Notes under the pieces: model-generated
The model's input: the letters and a program-made list of their open reading frames with translations, nothing else
Database searches by the model: none
What the model was told of the DNA's origin: nothing
Translations under genes and position numbers: made by a program
Assembly: GCA_023419315.1 (NCBI GenBank)
Contig: JAEZYE010000026.1
Span: forward strand, 1-27,079
Reading direction: 5' to 3'
DNA from: Pseudomonadota bacterium
Lineage (GTDB): Bacteria > Pseudomonadota > Gammaproteobacteria > Xanthomonadales > Xanthomonadaceae
DNA length: 27,079 nt
Part shown: one piece after another, positions 6,929-14,866 of the stretch
Layout: each line of letters starts with the position of its first letter
Numbering within the stretch: position 1 is the stretch's first letter

Positions 6929-7723
6929 ATGTCCAACGCATCCCACACCGACCCGCTGGTAATCGCGGGAAAAACCTACCGTTCCCGCCTGCTGACCGGC
7001 ACCGGCAAGTTCAAGGATTTCGAGGAAACCCGCCTGGCCACCGAGGCCGCGGGCGCTGAAATCGTCACGGTCGCCATCCGCCGCACCAACCTCGGGCAAT
7101 CGCCGAACGAGCCCAACCTGCTCGACGTGCTCCCGCCGGACCGTTACACCATCCTGCCCAACACGGCCGGCTGCTACACCGCCGACGATGCCGTGCGCAC
7201 CTGCCGCCTCGCCCGCGAACTGCTCGACGGCCACACGCTGGTCAAGCTGGAAGTGCTGGGCGACCAGAAGACGCTCTATCCCGATGTCGTGCAGACGCTC
7301 ACCGCCGCCGAGCGCCTGGTCGCCGATGGTTTCCAGGTGATGGTCTACACCAGCGACGACCCGATTCTGGCGCGCCGCCTCGAGGAAATCGGCTGCGTCG
7401 CCGTCATGCCGCTGGCCGCGCCGATCGGCTCCGGTCTGGGCATCCAGAACAAGTACAACCTGCTGGAAATCATCGAGAACGCGAAGGTGCCGGTGCTGGT
7501 CGACGCCGGCGTGGGCACGGCCTCCGATGCCGCAATCGCGATGGAACTGGGTTGTGACGGCGTGCTGATGAACACCGCCATCGCCGGCGCGAAGCAGCCG
7601 ATCCTGATGGCCAGCGCGATGAAGAAAGCCGTGGAAGCCGGTCGCGAAGCCTTCCTTGCCGGACGCATTCCGCGCAAGCGCAATGCCTCCGCCTCCAGCC
7701 CGATTGACGGACTGATCGGCTGA
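6929..7723 (+). CDS. thiG: ThiG, thiazole synthase
   Basis: This 264-residue TIM-barrel enzyme joins 1-deoxyxylulose 5-phosphate, dehydroglycine and sulfur from ThiS-thiocarboxylate to form the thiazole phosphate moiety of thiamine. The family landmarks are present: SRLLTGTGKF near the start, VTVAIRR (47-52), PNTAGCYTADDAVR, the LVKLEVLGD strand with Schiff-base lysine K106, MPLAAPIGSGLGIQN, and VDAGVGTASDAAIAMELG. Length is typical. The frame is open further upstream, but this ATG starts the conserved region and follows a -10-like hexamer. Its TGA overlaps the ATG of trmB (ATGA), so the two genes are co-transcribed and probably translationally coupled. Confidence 0.97.
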   Translation: MSNASHTDPLVIAGKTYRSRLLTGTGKFKDFEETRLATEAAGAEIVTVAIRRTNLGQSPNEPNLLDVLPPDRYTILPNTAGCYTADDAVRTCRLARELLDGHTLVKLEVLGDQKTLYPDVVQTLTAAERLVADGFQVMVYTSDDPILARRLEEIGCVAVMPLAAPIGSGLGIQNKYNLLEIIENAKVPVLVDAGVGTASDAAIAMELGCDGVLMNTAIAGAKQPILMASAMKKAVEAGREAFLAGRIPRKRNASASSPIDGLIG

Positions 7724-8460
7724 TGACCGACCCGTTTTCCAGTGCGGGCGCGAAAACTCCGCCGAAGCCGTTCACGGTCACCGAAGGCCGCCGCGAGGTG
7801 CGCAGCTTCGTGCTGCGCCAGGGCCGATTCACCGAGGCCCAGCAGCGCGCGTTCGACACTCTGTGGCCGCGCTTCGGTCTGGACTATCAGGGCGAGCCGC
7901 GCGACTACGACGCCGCGTTCGGGCGCCACGCCCTGCGCGTGCTGGAAATCGGGTTCGGCAACGGCGAAGCGCTGCGCTTCGCCGCGCAGCAGGATCCTTC
8001 GCGCGACTACATCGGCATCGAGGTGCACGCGCCCGGCGTCGGTCGCCTGCTCAATGCGCTTGCGCAGGACGGCAGCGACCACGTGCGCCTGTACCACCAC
8101 GACGCGGTGGAAGTGCTGCGCAACGAAGTCACGGATGGATCGCTCGACGAGATCCGCATCTACTTCCCGGATCCCTGGCACAAGAAGCGCCACAACAAGC
8201 GCCGCCTGATCCAGCCGGAGTTCGCCGCGCTGCTGGTGCGCAAGCTGCGCGACGTCGGACGCTTGCATGCGGCCACCGACTGGCAGGACTATGCCGAGCA
8301 GATGTGGGACGTACTGGACGCGACGCCGGGCCTGTCCAATCGCGCCGGTCCGCGCGGCCACGTGCCTCGCCCGGCATGGCGTCCGCAAACGCACTTCGAA
8401 ACACGCGGGCAGAAGCTCGGGCACGGCGTCTGGGATCTGGTCTACGACCGGGTCACATGA
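7723..8460 (+). CDS. trmB: TrmB, tRNA (guanine-N7)-methyltransferase
   Basis: This 245-residue SAM-dependent enzyme makes m7G46 in the variable loop of tRNAs. The SAM-binding motif I reads LEIGFGNGEA (74-83), the acidic strand end is GIEVH (98-102), and the signature PDPWHKKRHNKRRL lies at 149-162. The C-terminal part has TDWQDYAEQM and ends HGVWDLVYDR as is typical. The first 25 residues are a variable basic extension. The start codon overlaps the thiG stop. It is not functionally linked to thiamine; the pairing with thiG is an operon habit I associate with this family. Confidence 0.96.
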   Translation: MTDPFSSAGAKTPPKPFTVTEGRREVRSFVLRQGRFTEAQQRAFDTLWPRFGLDYQGEPRDYDAAFGRHALRVLEIGFGNGEALRFAAQQDPSRDYIGIEVHAPGVGRLLNALAQDGSDHVRLYHHDAVEVLRNEVTDGSLDEIRIYFPDPWHKKRHNKRRLIQPEFAALLVRKLRDVGRLHAATDWQDYAEQMWDVLDATPGLSNRAGPRGHVPRPAWRPQTHFETRGQKLGHGVWDLVYDRVT

Positions 8461-8492
8461 TCCACCGCACTTGAATCGGGACCAGGGAAACA

Positions 8493-8506
8493 GGATTCGG
8501 GATTCG
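8493..8506. repeat. Tandem GGATTCG heptamers
   Basis: Two perfect abutting copies of GGATTCG lie in the 143-bp gap between trmB and the permease gene, close to a related GAATCGGGA at 8473-8481. Similar GGGATTCGG-type runs are, from memory, scattered in intergenic DNA of Xanthomonas and relatives. Function unknown; it may be a short relic of a spreading simple repeat. Confidence 0.4.
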
Positions 8507-8603
8507 TGAAAGCATCGGCACGACACGGTTTGGCAACGCCCGCGGATGAACCGGCGACGGCCTCTGCCGCATCCACGCCCCCCGACCGTGACCGTCACGC
8601 CTG

Positions 8604-10463
8604 ATGGACACCGCACTGACGCTGACCAACGACATGAAGCTCGTGCTCGGGCTGGTCGGCTTCACGATGGCGATGTTCCTGTTCGAACGCATCCGCGCCG
8701 ACCTGGTCGCGCTGGTGGTGCTGGTGGTGCTCGGCGTGACCGGTCTGATCCCGCCGGAAGAGATTTTTGGCGGCTTCTCCGGCAACGCCGTGATGAGCAT
8801 CATCGCCACGATGATCCTCGGCGCCGGGCTGGATCGCACCGGCGCGCTCAATCGGCTGGCCACCTGGCTGCTGCGGCGCGGACACGGCATGGAACAGCGG
8901 CTGCTGCTGATGACCACGGCGATCGCCGGGCTCAATTCCTCGTTCATGCAGAACCCGTCGGTGATGGCGCTGTTCATGCCGGTGGCCTCGCGCCTGTCCT
9001 CGCGCACCACGCTGTCGCTGCAGCGCCTGCTGTTGCCGATCGCCGCCGCAATCGTGATGGGCGGCGCGCTGACCATGGTCGGGAATTCGCCGCTTATCCT
9101 GCTCAACGATCTGCTGATTTCGGCGAACAACAACCTGCCGTCGGGCATGGCGACGCTGGAGCCGCTGCGCATGTTCGCGCCGCTGCCGATCGGCGTCACC
9201 CTTCTGATCGCCTCGCTGCTGTACTTCCGCTACTACGGCGACAAGAAGCTGCGCGAGGAAACCGAAACCAACGTCACGCCGGCGCGCACCGAAAGCTATT
9301 TCGCCAACACCTACGGCATCGAAGGCGATGTCTTCGAACTCATCGTCACCGCCGAAAGCCCGCTCGTGGGCATGTCGCTGGGCGAGGCCGAAGCGATGCA
9401 TGACGCGCCGCTCATGCTCGCGCTGCAGACCGGCAACGACACGCGGCTGGCGCCGCCGGTGGACATGCGCATCTGGGTCGGCAGCGTGCTGGGCGTGATG
9501 GGCCCGCGCCGGCAGGTGACGGACTTCGCGCAGAACCATTTCCTGCGCATCTCCTCGCGGCTGCGCCACTTCGGCGATCTGTTCAATCCCAGCCGCGCGG
9601 GCATTTCCGAAGCGGTGATCCCGCCGACGTCACGCTTCATCGGCAAGACCGCCTCCGAACTGCGCCTGCGCAAGCAGGCCGGCATCAGCCTGCTGGCCAT
9701 CAATCGCGACAAGAAAGTGCTGCGCGAGGACATCCGCAAGATCGCGCTGCGCGCGGGCGACATGCTCGTCTTCCACAGCATCTGGACGGATTTGCACCAG
9801 GCCGCTGAAAGCCGGGACTTCGTGGTCGTCACCGATTACCCGAAGGGCGAACAGCGCCCACACAAGTTCAAGATCGCGATGACGATTTTCGCGGTGACGG
9901 TGATCATCGCGCTGACTTCGAAATTGCCGGTGTCGCTGACGCTGATGACCGGCGTGGCCGGAATGCTGCTGACCGGCGTGCTGCGCATGGACGAGGCCTA
10001 CGGCGCCATCAACTGGAAAACCGTGTTCCTGATGGCCGGGCTGATTCCGCTGGGCTGGGCGATGGACAGCAGCGGCGCCGCCGCCTGGATTGCAGGCCAT
10101 ACCGTGGAGCAATTGCCCGAAGGCGTTCCCGTCTGGCTGCTGGAAGTCGCCATCGCGCTGCTGACCACCGGCTTCTCGCTGGTCATCAGCCACGTCGGCG
10201 CGACCATCGTGATGGTGCCGATGGCGATCAATCTCGCGCTGGCTGCGGGTGGCAACCCGACCGCGTTCGCGCTCATCGTCGCCCTGTCGGCTTCCAACAA
10301 CCTCATGAGCGCCTCGAATCCGGTGATTTCGATGGTCGCCGGCCCCGCCAACTACACTTCGCGCCAGCTGTGGCGCATCGGCGGTCCGCTCTCGTTGATC
10401 TACACGTGCGTCATCGTGCTCGCGGTCAATGCGCTGTTCTGGTGGAACGGCCGCGCAGGCTGA
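8604..10463 (+). CDS. SLC13/ArsB-superfamily permease with two RCK_C domains
   Basis: This 619-residue inner-membrane transporter has about five or six membrane segments in the first 210 residues, a soluble insert (about 215-415) and a second membrane half (about 423-613). The insert looks like two TrkA-C (RCK_C) domains, roughly 237-310 and 328-410, each with the usual GMSLGEAE/GKTASELRL and RAGDMLVF type strands. This layout belongs to the ion-transporter superfamily of SLC13/DASS, ArsB and NhaD permeases. Members with RCK_C inserts include sulfate transporters, but the substrate cannot be read here. The usual SNT substrate motifs are not obvious: at those places I see MQNPSVMALFMPV (115-127) and SHVGATIVMVPMA (529-541). 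No ribosome site precedes the ATG, and the internal ATG at 8634 is a possible alternative. Confidence 0.82.
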   Translation: MDTALTLTNDMKLVLGLVGFTMAMFLFERIRADLVALVVLVVLGVTGLIPPEEIFGGFSGNAVMSIIATMILGAGLDRTGALNRLATWLLRRGHGMEQRLLLMTTAIAGLNSSFMQNPSVMALFMPVASRLSSRTTLSLQRLLLPIAAAIVMGGALTMVGNSPLILLNDLLISANNNLPSGMATLEPLRMFAPLPIGVTLLIASLLYFRYYGDKKLREETETNVTPARTESYFANTYGIEGDVFELIVTAESPLVGMSLGEAEAMHDAPLMLALQTGNDTRLAPPVDMRIWVGSVLGVMGPRRQVTDFAQNHFLRISSRLRHFGDLFNPSRAGISEAVIPPTSRFIGKTASELRLRKQAGISLLAINRDKKVLREDIRKIALRAGDMLVFHSIWTDLHQAAESRDFVVVTDYPKGEQRPHKFKIAMTIFAVTVIIALTSKLPVSLTLMTGVAGMLLTGVLRMDEAYGAINWKTVFLMAGLIPLGWAMDSSGAAAWIAGHTVEQLPEGVPVWLLEVAIALLTTGFSLVISHVGATIVMVPMAINLALAAGGNPTAFALIVALSASNNLMSASNPVISMVAGPANYTSRQLWRIGGPLSLIYTCVIVLAVNALFWWNGRAG

Positions 10464-10475
10464 GCGAGGGGTCGG

Positions 10476-10802
10476 CTACGCCAGACGCACGAAACCGTCG
10501 GCGACATCCACCGCAACCGATTTGAGCGAGTCGCCGCGACAGGGCCCGGCGATGCAGTCGCCCTGACGCAATTCGAAGGTCGCGCCGTGTACCGCGCACA
10601 CCAGATGGCCTTCCCTGCTTTTCAGGAACTTGCCGGGCGACCAGTCCAGCCTTCTTCCCGCGTGCGGGCAGACATTCAGCCAGGCGCGGACCTCTTCACC
10701 TTGTCTATACAGCACCAATGACTCGCTATCTCCGCCGATTTGCGCCTCAACTTCGGCAAAGCCGCCGTCTTCAATCTCGTCCAGCGCAATCAGGCCGTTC
10801 AT
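10476..10802 (-). CDS. Rieske [2Fe-2S] ferredoxin-like protein
   Basis: This 108-residue soluble single-domain Rieske protein resembles ferredoxin subunits of aromatic-ring dioxygenases and NirD. The cluster ligands are visible as CPH (C45, H47) and CAVH (C69, H72). Around them are VCPHAGRRLDW and LVCAVHGATFELRQGDCIAGPC, the usual Rieske boxes. It presumably passes electrons to an unknown partner; no oxygenase or reductase gene is next to it. The frame is open much further upstream, but the ATG at 10802 gives the normal family length. The gene is divergent from the 90-residue membrane protein gene with 90 bases between the starts, and it meets the permease gene tail to tail with a 12-base gap. 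Confidence 0.87.
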   Translation of the reverse strand: MNGLIALDEIEDGGFAEVEAQIGGDSESLVLYRQGEEVRAWLNVCPHAGRRLDWSPGKFLKSREGHLVCAVHGATFELRQGDCIAGPCRGDSLKSVAVDVADGFVRLA

Positions 10803-10892
10803 CGCTTTAACAAACTTCTCACACAGGGAGTGGGCTGGGTCCGGATACTTCCCGCACCGGCACCCGCCGCATTGTGTCACGAGCTTTTCGCC

Positions 10893-11165
10893 ATGTTTGC
10901 ACGTACGTTTCAGTTCACCGGTTTCCGCTCCGCCTTCGCTCCCCGCAAGCCGCGCCATCCGCTGCTGCGGATCGCACTGGGTGTGCTCGGCGTGGCGGTG
11001 TTGTGCGTGCTGGTGTTCTTCAGCGTGTTCGTGGGCGCGGCGATGATCGCCGGCGGCCTGCTCTTCAAGCTGCTGAAGTCGCGCAAGCCGGCCGCCAGCC
11101 AGGCCCGCGTCGTCGAAGGCGAATACCACGTCGTGCGCAAGCCGGTGCTTCCGCTGTCGCGCTAA
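10893..11165 (+). CDS. Small conserved-looking membrane protein of unknown function
   Basis: I do not recognise a family for this 90-residue protein. It has a basic, aromatic N-terminus (1-25), one long hydrophobic stretch (about 26-60, with glycines that may break it into a hairpin), a basic KSRKP linker (62-66) and a C-terminal tail VVEGEYHVVRKP (73-84). The pattern suggests an inner-membrane protein anchored with its basic tail in the cytoplasm. The reading frame is open to 10740, but that extension would run through the Rieske gene in antisense, so the ATG at 10893 is preferred. Its codon use is like its neighbours. It lies 43 bases before the FAH-family gene on the same strand; its TAA is embedded in a TAAACT hexamer that could be a -10 box for that gene. 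Confidence 0.72.
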   Translation: MFARTFQFTGFRSAFAPRKPRHPLLRIALGVLGVAVLCVLVFFSVFVGAAMIAGGLLFKLLKSRKPAASQARVVEGEYHVVRKPVLPLSR

Positions 11166-11208
11166 ACTCGCCGGCCGTTCCACACCGCTCCGGCGCGTGC
11201 CGGCCGAC

Positions 11209-11916
11209 ATGACCGACATCATTCCTGCTCCCGCGCAGCCGCGCGTTCCCGTCCGCGGCGGCGGCACTTTTCCGGTGCGCCGGATTTTCTGCGTCGGCCG
11301 CAATTTCGCCGATCACGCCCGCGAAATGGGCGCGACTGCGCCGACCTCCCGCGCCGAGCGCGGCCAGCCCGTGTTCTTCCACAAACCGGCGGATGCCATC
11401 GTCACCGGCAACGCGGACGTGCCTTACCCGCCCGGTACGCAGGATCTTCACCACGAAGTCGAACTGGTCGCCGCACTCGGGCTCGATGCACCTGCGGGCG
11501 AGTTGCAGCGCGCTCAGGCCGAATCGCTGGTGATTGCCTACGGCGTCGGACTGGACCTGACCCGGCGCGATCTGCAGGGCGCGGCAAAGGCCAAGGGTTT
11601 GCCTTGGGATACGGGCAAGGGCTTCGATCATTCCGCCCCGATCAGCGAACTGGTGCCCGCGACCGAAGTGGGCGATCTCGCCACGCGCTCGCTGACGCTG
11701 CGCATCAATGGCGAGCAACGCCAGCATGGCGCATTGGCGGATTTGATCTGGGACGTGCCGGACATCCTGGTCGAACTGTCCCGGCTGTACGCGCTCAAGG
11801 CGGGCGACCTGATCTTCATGGGCACGCCGGCGGGCGTGGCAGCACTGCAGCGCGACGATCGCTTCGAGGCTGCGCTCGACGGCGTCGTGCAACTGGGCGG
11901 ACGCATCGTCGATTGA
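11209..11916 (+). CDS. Fumarylacetoacetate hydrolase (FAH) family protein
   Basis: This cytoplasmic metal-dependent enzyme of 235 residues resembles E. coli YcgM and animal FAHD1. These proteins act on acylpyruvates or as oxaloacetate decarboxylase/tautomerase. The metal-binding residues are visible in HHEVELVAALG (E83, E85) and YGVGLDLTRRD (D116). Other family blocks are CVGRNFADHAREMG near the start, FHKP (57-60), and LKAGDLIFMGTPAGV (196-210) near the end. A GTG at 11197 lies four codons upstream in frame; I prefer the ATG at 11209, although neither has a clear ribosome site. The exact substrate cannot be told from sequence. Confidence 0.9.
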   Translation: MTDIIPAPAQPRVPVRGGGTFPVRRIFCVGRNFADHAREMGATAPTSRAERGQPVFFHKPADAIVTGNADVPYPPGTQDLHHEVELVAALGLDAPAGELQRAQAESLVIAYGVGLDLTRRDLQGAAKAKGLPWDTGKGFDHSAPISELVPATEVGDLATRSLTLRINGEQRQHGALADLIWDVPDILVELSRLYALKAGDLIFMGTPAGVAALQRDDRFEAALDGVVQLGGRIVD

Positions 11917-12000
11917 TCGATCGAACGACGATGCCTTGTTAACCGCCGCCCGTTATAGTGCCGCGCAACGGGCGCACGGCGCCGCACACAGGAGTTGCGC

Positions 12001-12405
12001 ATGGGCATGATCAGCGAGTTCAAGGAATTCATCGCACGCGGCAACGTGATCGATCTGGCGGTCGGCGTCGTCATCGGTGCAGCGTTCGGCAAGATCGTCA
12101 CGGCGCTGGTCGAGAAGATAATCATGCCGCCGCTGGGCCTGCTCATCGGCGGCGTGGATTTCTCGCGCATGGGCTGGACCTTGCGCGAGGCCACCGTGGA
12201 TGCGGCGGGCAAGGAAGTGCCAGCGGTCGTGGTGGGCTTTGGCGATTTCTTCAATACGCTGGTGCAGTTCGTCATCGTCGCCTTCGCCATCTTCCTGCTG
12301 GTGAAGGTCGTCAACCGGTTCTACCGGAAGGAAGCGCCGGCGCCGGCCGCGCCGCCGGAAGAAGTGATGCTGCTGCGCGAGATCCGCGACGCCCTGAAGA
12401 AATGA
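12001..12405 (+). CDS. mscL: MscL, large-conductance mechanosensitive channel
   Basis: This 134-residue inner-membrane protein forms a homopentameric pore that opens under membrane tension and releases solutes on sudden osmotic downshift. The N-terminal helix MGMISEFKEFIARGN is followed by the pore-lining first membrane helix with VIDLAVGVVIGAAFGKIV (16-33) and the IIMPPLGLLIGG stretch (40-51). Then come a periplasmic loop, the second membrane helix (about 84-105), and the cytoplasmic helix EVMLLREIRDALKK. It lines up end to end with E. coli MscL. The start is fixed by GGAG six bases upstream. A TATAGT hexamer at 11954-11959 may be its -10 box; no fitting -35 was found. A strong hairpin follows the gene. 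Confidence 0.97.
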   Translation: MGMISEFKEFIARGNVIDLAVGVVIGAAFGKIVTALVEKIIMPPLGLLIGGVDFSRMGWTLREATVDAAGKEVPAVVVGFGDFFNTLVQFVIVAFAIFLLVKVVNRFYRKEAPAPAAPPEEVMLLREIRDALKK

Positions 12406-12426
12406 TTCCCGGACGTTTCGCACGGT

Positions 12427-12468
12427 GAACGAAAGCCGCGGGCTGATAAGCTCGCGGCTTTCTCGTTC
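12427..12468 (+). terminator. Long hairpin after mscL
   Basis: GAAAGCCGCG (12431-12440) pairs perfectly with CGCGGCTTTC (12453-12462). A G-U pair and a GCT/AGC inner stem close a GATA loop, giving 14 continuous pairs; flanking GAAC and GTTC can extend it across a two-base bulge. The right arm ends in TTTC but no long T tract follows. It very probably ends the mscL transcript. Its right edge is only 12-18 bases before the start codon of the next gene. Confidence 0.7.
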
Positions 12469-12480
12469 AGGGGGTTACGC

Positions 12481-13887
12481 ATGCGTCTTGCTCCGTTGCT
12501 GATCGCGATCAGCCTGGTCCTGCCCGCCCACGCCGCCGAACGCGCGACGTCCATTCCCGCGCCCGCGCTGGCCAAGGCAGGCGAACTGCGCGAGCAGGCG
12601 TTGAAGGACGACACCGGCTGGAAGGTCGTCGAATCGCTGACCACCGAAGTGGGGCCGCGCCTGGCCGGCAGCGAAGCCGATGCGCGCGCGGTGGCCTGGG
12701 CGACGGCCAAATTCAAGGCGCTGGGGTTCGACAAGGTCTGGACCGAGCCGGTGACGTTTCCCAAGTGGGAGCGCCGCAGCGAGCAGCTCACCGTCCTGGG
12801 CACGCACCCGCAACCGCTGACGGTCACCGCACTGGGCGGCAGCCCGGGTGGCTCGGTGGTAGCGGAGGTCGTGCGCTTTGCCGATCTCGCGGCGCTGGAA
12901 GCCGCGCCGGCCGATTCGCTCAAGGGCCGGATTGCCTTCGTCGATTACCAGATGAAAGCCGATCGATCCGGCAGCGATTACCGCAACGGCGGCGCAATCC
13001 GCTCACGCGGGCCATCGGCGGCGATCCGCAAGGGCGCGATCGGTTACCTGATGCGCTCGGCGGGCACGGACAACCATCGCGTCGCGCACACCGGCATCAC
13101 GCGCTTCGACGATGGCCTGACGCCGGTGCCGTCGGCTGCGCTGACCGTTCCCGACGCGGACCAGCTGGCGCGCCTGCTCGCGCGCGGACCGGTGAAGCTG
13201 CGGCTGGCGCTGGATTGCGGATGGGAGGGCGAAGCCACGTCCTACAACGTCATCGGTGAAATCACCGGGCGCAGCCTGCCGCAGGAAGTCGTGGTGATCG
13301 GCGGCCATCTGGATTCCTGGGATCTCGGCACTGGCGCGATTGATGACGCGGCCGGTGTCGGCATCACGATGGCGGCCGGTCACCTGATCGGCAAGCTCAA
13401 GCAGGCGCCGAAGCGGACCATCCGCGTTGTCGCGTTCGCCAACGAGGAGCAGGGGCTGTATGGCGGCCGCGCATACGCCGCCCAGCATGCCGCCGACCTC
13501 CGTAAACACCAGATCGCGGCCGAGAGCGATTTCGGCGCCGGACGCATCTATGCGTTCAACACCAGCGCACCGGAACGGGCGCAGGCGGCGAGTCGCCAGA
13601 TTGCCGAGGCGCTGGCACCGCTGGGCATCGAATATCAACCCGGCAAGGGGGGGCCGGGACCGGATATCAGCCCGTTCGCGGCGCAAGGCATGGCGTGGGC
13701 CTGGCTGGCGCAGGACGGCACCGACTACTTCAACCTGCACCACACTGCCGACGACACGCTGGACAAGATCGATCCGCAGGCGCTCGCGCAGAACGTGGCC
13801 GCGTATGCGGTGTTCGCCTATCTGGCGGCGGAAGCCGACGGTGATTTCGGCAGCGAGGCCAAGCCGGTCACGCCGCCGCGCGAATGA
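12481..13887 (+). CDS. Secreted M28-family metallopeptidase
   Basis: This 468-residue exported zinc peptidase resembles bacterial relatives of carboxypeptidase Q (PGCP). A signal peptide (1-18, cleavage after AHA) sends it to the periplasm or beyond. A protease-associated-like insert occupies about 120-245. The M28 catalytic domain shows GGHLDSWDLG (ligand H276, catalytic D278), GAIDDAAG (bridging D288), NEEQGLYG (E322, E323), ESDFGAG (D350) and HHTADDTLDKID (H420/H421). All active-site positions are intact, so it should be active, probably as an aminopeptidase or dipeptidase. A G-rich run before the ATG could serve as ribosome site. Any promoter has to lie within or upstream of the mscL hairpin. 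The gene ends at a hairpin shared with the convergent methyltransferase gene. Confidence 0.9.
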   Translation: MRLAPLLIAISLVLPAHAAERATSIPAPALAKAGELREQALKDDTGWKVVESLTTEVGPRLAGSEADARAVAWATAKFKALGFDKVWTEPVTFPKWERRSEQLTVLGTHPQPLTVTALGGSPGGSVVAEVVRFADLAALEAAPADSLKGRIAFVDYQMKADRSGSDYRNGGAIRSRGPSAAIRKGAIGYLMRSAGTDNHRVAHTGITRFDDGLTPVPSAALTVPDADQLARLLARGPVKLRLALDCGWEGEATSYNVIGEITGRSLPQEVVVIGGHLDSWDLGTGAIDDAAGVGITMAAGHLIGKLKQAPKRTIRVVAFANEEQGLYGGRAYAAQHAADLRKHQIAAESDFGAGRIYAFNTSAPERAQAASRQIAEALAPLGIEYQPGKGGPGPDISPFAAQGMAWAWLAQDGTDYFNLHHTADDTLDKIDPQALAQNVAAYAVFAYLAAEADGDFGSEAKPVTPPRE

Positions 13888-13908
13888 GCGCATTCCGAAG
13901 TGGAGTTC

Positions 13909-13939
13909 CGGACCCGCGATCCATCCGGTCGCGGGTCCG
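13909..13939. terminator. Hairpin between convergent genes
   Basis: An 11-bp perfect stem (13909-13919 with 13929-13939, core GGACCCGCGA/TCGCGGGTCC) with a 9-base loop lies in the 57-bp space between the stop codons of the M28 peptidase (plus) and the TrmH-type methyltransferase (minus). It can serve both strands. No T tract follows on either side. Confidence 0.6.
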
Positions 13940-13944
13940 CTGCA

Positions 13945-14778
13945 TCATGCGTCGTGTTGCTGGCGCCACTGCGACAGGAACACAGCCGTCGCCGCGGCGA
14001 CGTTGAGGCTTTCCACCGCGCCGGTTCCCGGAATCGACACGCGCGCATCGCAGGCCGCCGCCAGCTTGAGATCCATCCCCTCGCCTTCCGCACCCATCAC
14101 GTAGATCAGGCGCTCAGGCAGGCCGGTCGAAAACAGATCCATGCCGTCGCGCACGACGGTGGCGGCAAGCAGGAAACCGGCATCGCGCAGATCGTCGATC
14201 GCCGCGGCCGGTTCGCCCAGGCGGACCAGCGGAACATGTTCCGCCGCACCTTCGGCCACGCGCGCGGCGGCTCCCGACAGGGCCAATGACGAGCCCTGCG
14301 GCAGCAACAGCGCCGCGACGCCGAAGTGCGCGGCAGAGCGCAGGATGGCGCCGAAATTGTGCGGATTGCCGACACCATCGAGCCAGATCGCCACCGCCGG
14401 GCCGGGCGGCAGTTGCGCCAGCCAGTCCTGCAGCGGAGCCGGCTCGACCTTCAGCACGTCGGCGATGATGCCCTCGTGGTGCTGGCTTCCGGCCAGTCGA
14501 TCGAGATCGCCGGATTCGACCACGCGATAACCCACGCGATGCTTCACGCACCAGGCAAGCAGCGCTTTCACTCGCGGAATCCGCGACTCTTCCAGGTACA
14601 GCTTGCGGATGGCCTCGGGCCGGCGCTCGAACACGGCGTTGACCGCATTCACGCCGTAGAGGCGCAACTCGTCACGGGCGCCGGCAGCGCGGGCGGGCGC
14701 TTCGGCGGGTGCGTGCTCGCGTGCCGCATCGGCGCGGCGCGGCGGGCGCGGACGGCTCTTGTCCCAGGGATTTGCCAC
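13945..14778 (-). CDS. TrmH/SpoU-family RNA 2'-O-methyltransferase
   Basis: This 277-residue SPOUT methyltransferase uses SAM to 2'-O-methylate RNA. A basic, alanine-rich N-terminal tail (1-36) precedes a substrate-binding domain (about 38-108, LYGVNAVNAVF to HHEGIIADV). The knotted catalytic domain carries all three SpoU motifs: NPHNFGAILRSA (138-149, with the conserved Asn and Arg), VMGAEGEGM (227-235) and IPGTGAVESLNVAAATAV (249-266). The overall form resembles RlmB and YfiF of E. coli. The long basic tail and the divergence from RlmB make me favour a YfiF-like protein with unknown RNA target. The start is GTG, supported by AGGA eight bases upstream. It lies 88 bases after the GNAT gene on the same strand. 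Confidence 0.88.
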   Translation of the reverse strand: MANPWDKSRPRPPRRADAAREHAPAEAPARAAGARDELRLYGVNAVNAVFERRPEAIRKLYLEESRIPRVKALLAWCVKHRVGYRVVESGDLDRLAGSQHHEGIIADVLKVEPAPLQDWLAQLPPGPAVAIWLDGVGNPHNFGAILRSAAHFGVAALLLPQGSSLALSGAAARVAEGAAEHVPLVRLGEPAAAIDDLRDAGFLLAATVVRDGMDLFSTGLPERLIYVMGAEGEGMDLKLAAACDARVSIPGTGAVESLNVAAATAVFLSQWRQQHDA

Positions 14779-14866
14779 GTCTCGATTCCTGCCATGCGGG
14801 CGGATGCAGCCGCCTGCGGCCGCGGGTGCGCATCATCGCACAGCCGCTCCGGGCGGGCGGCGAGAA

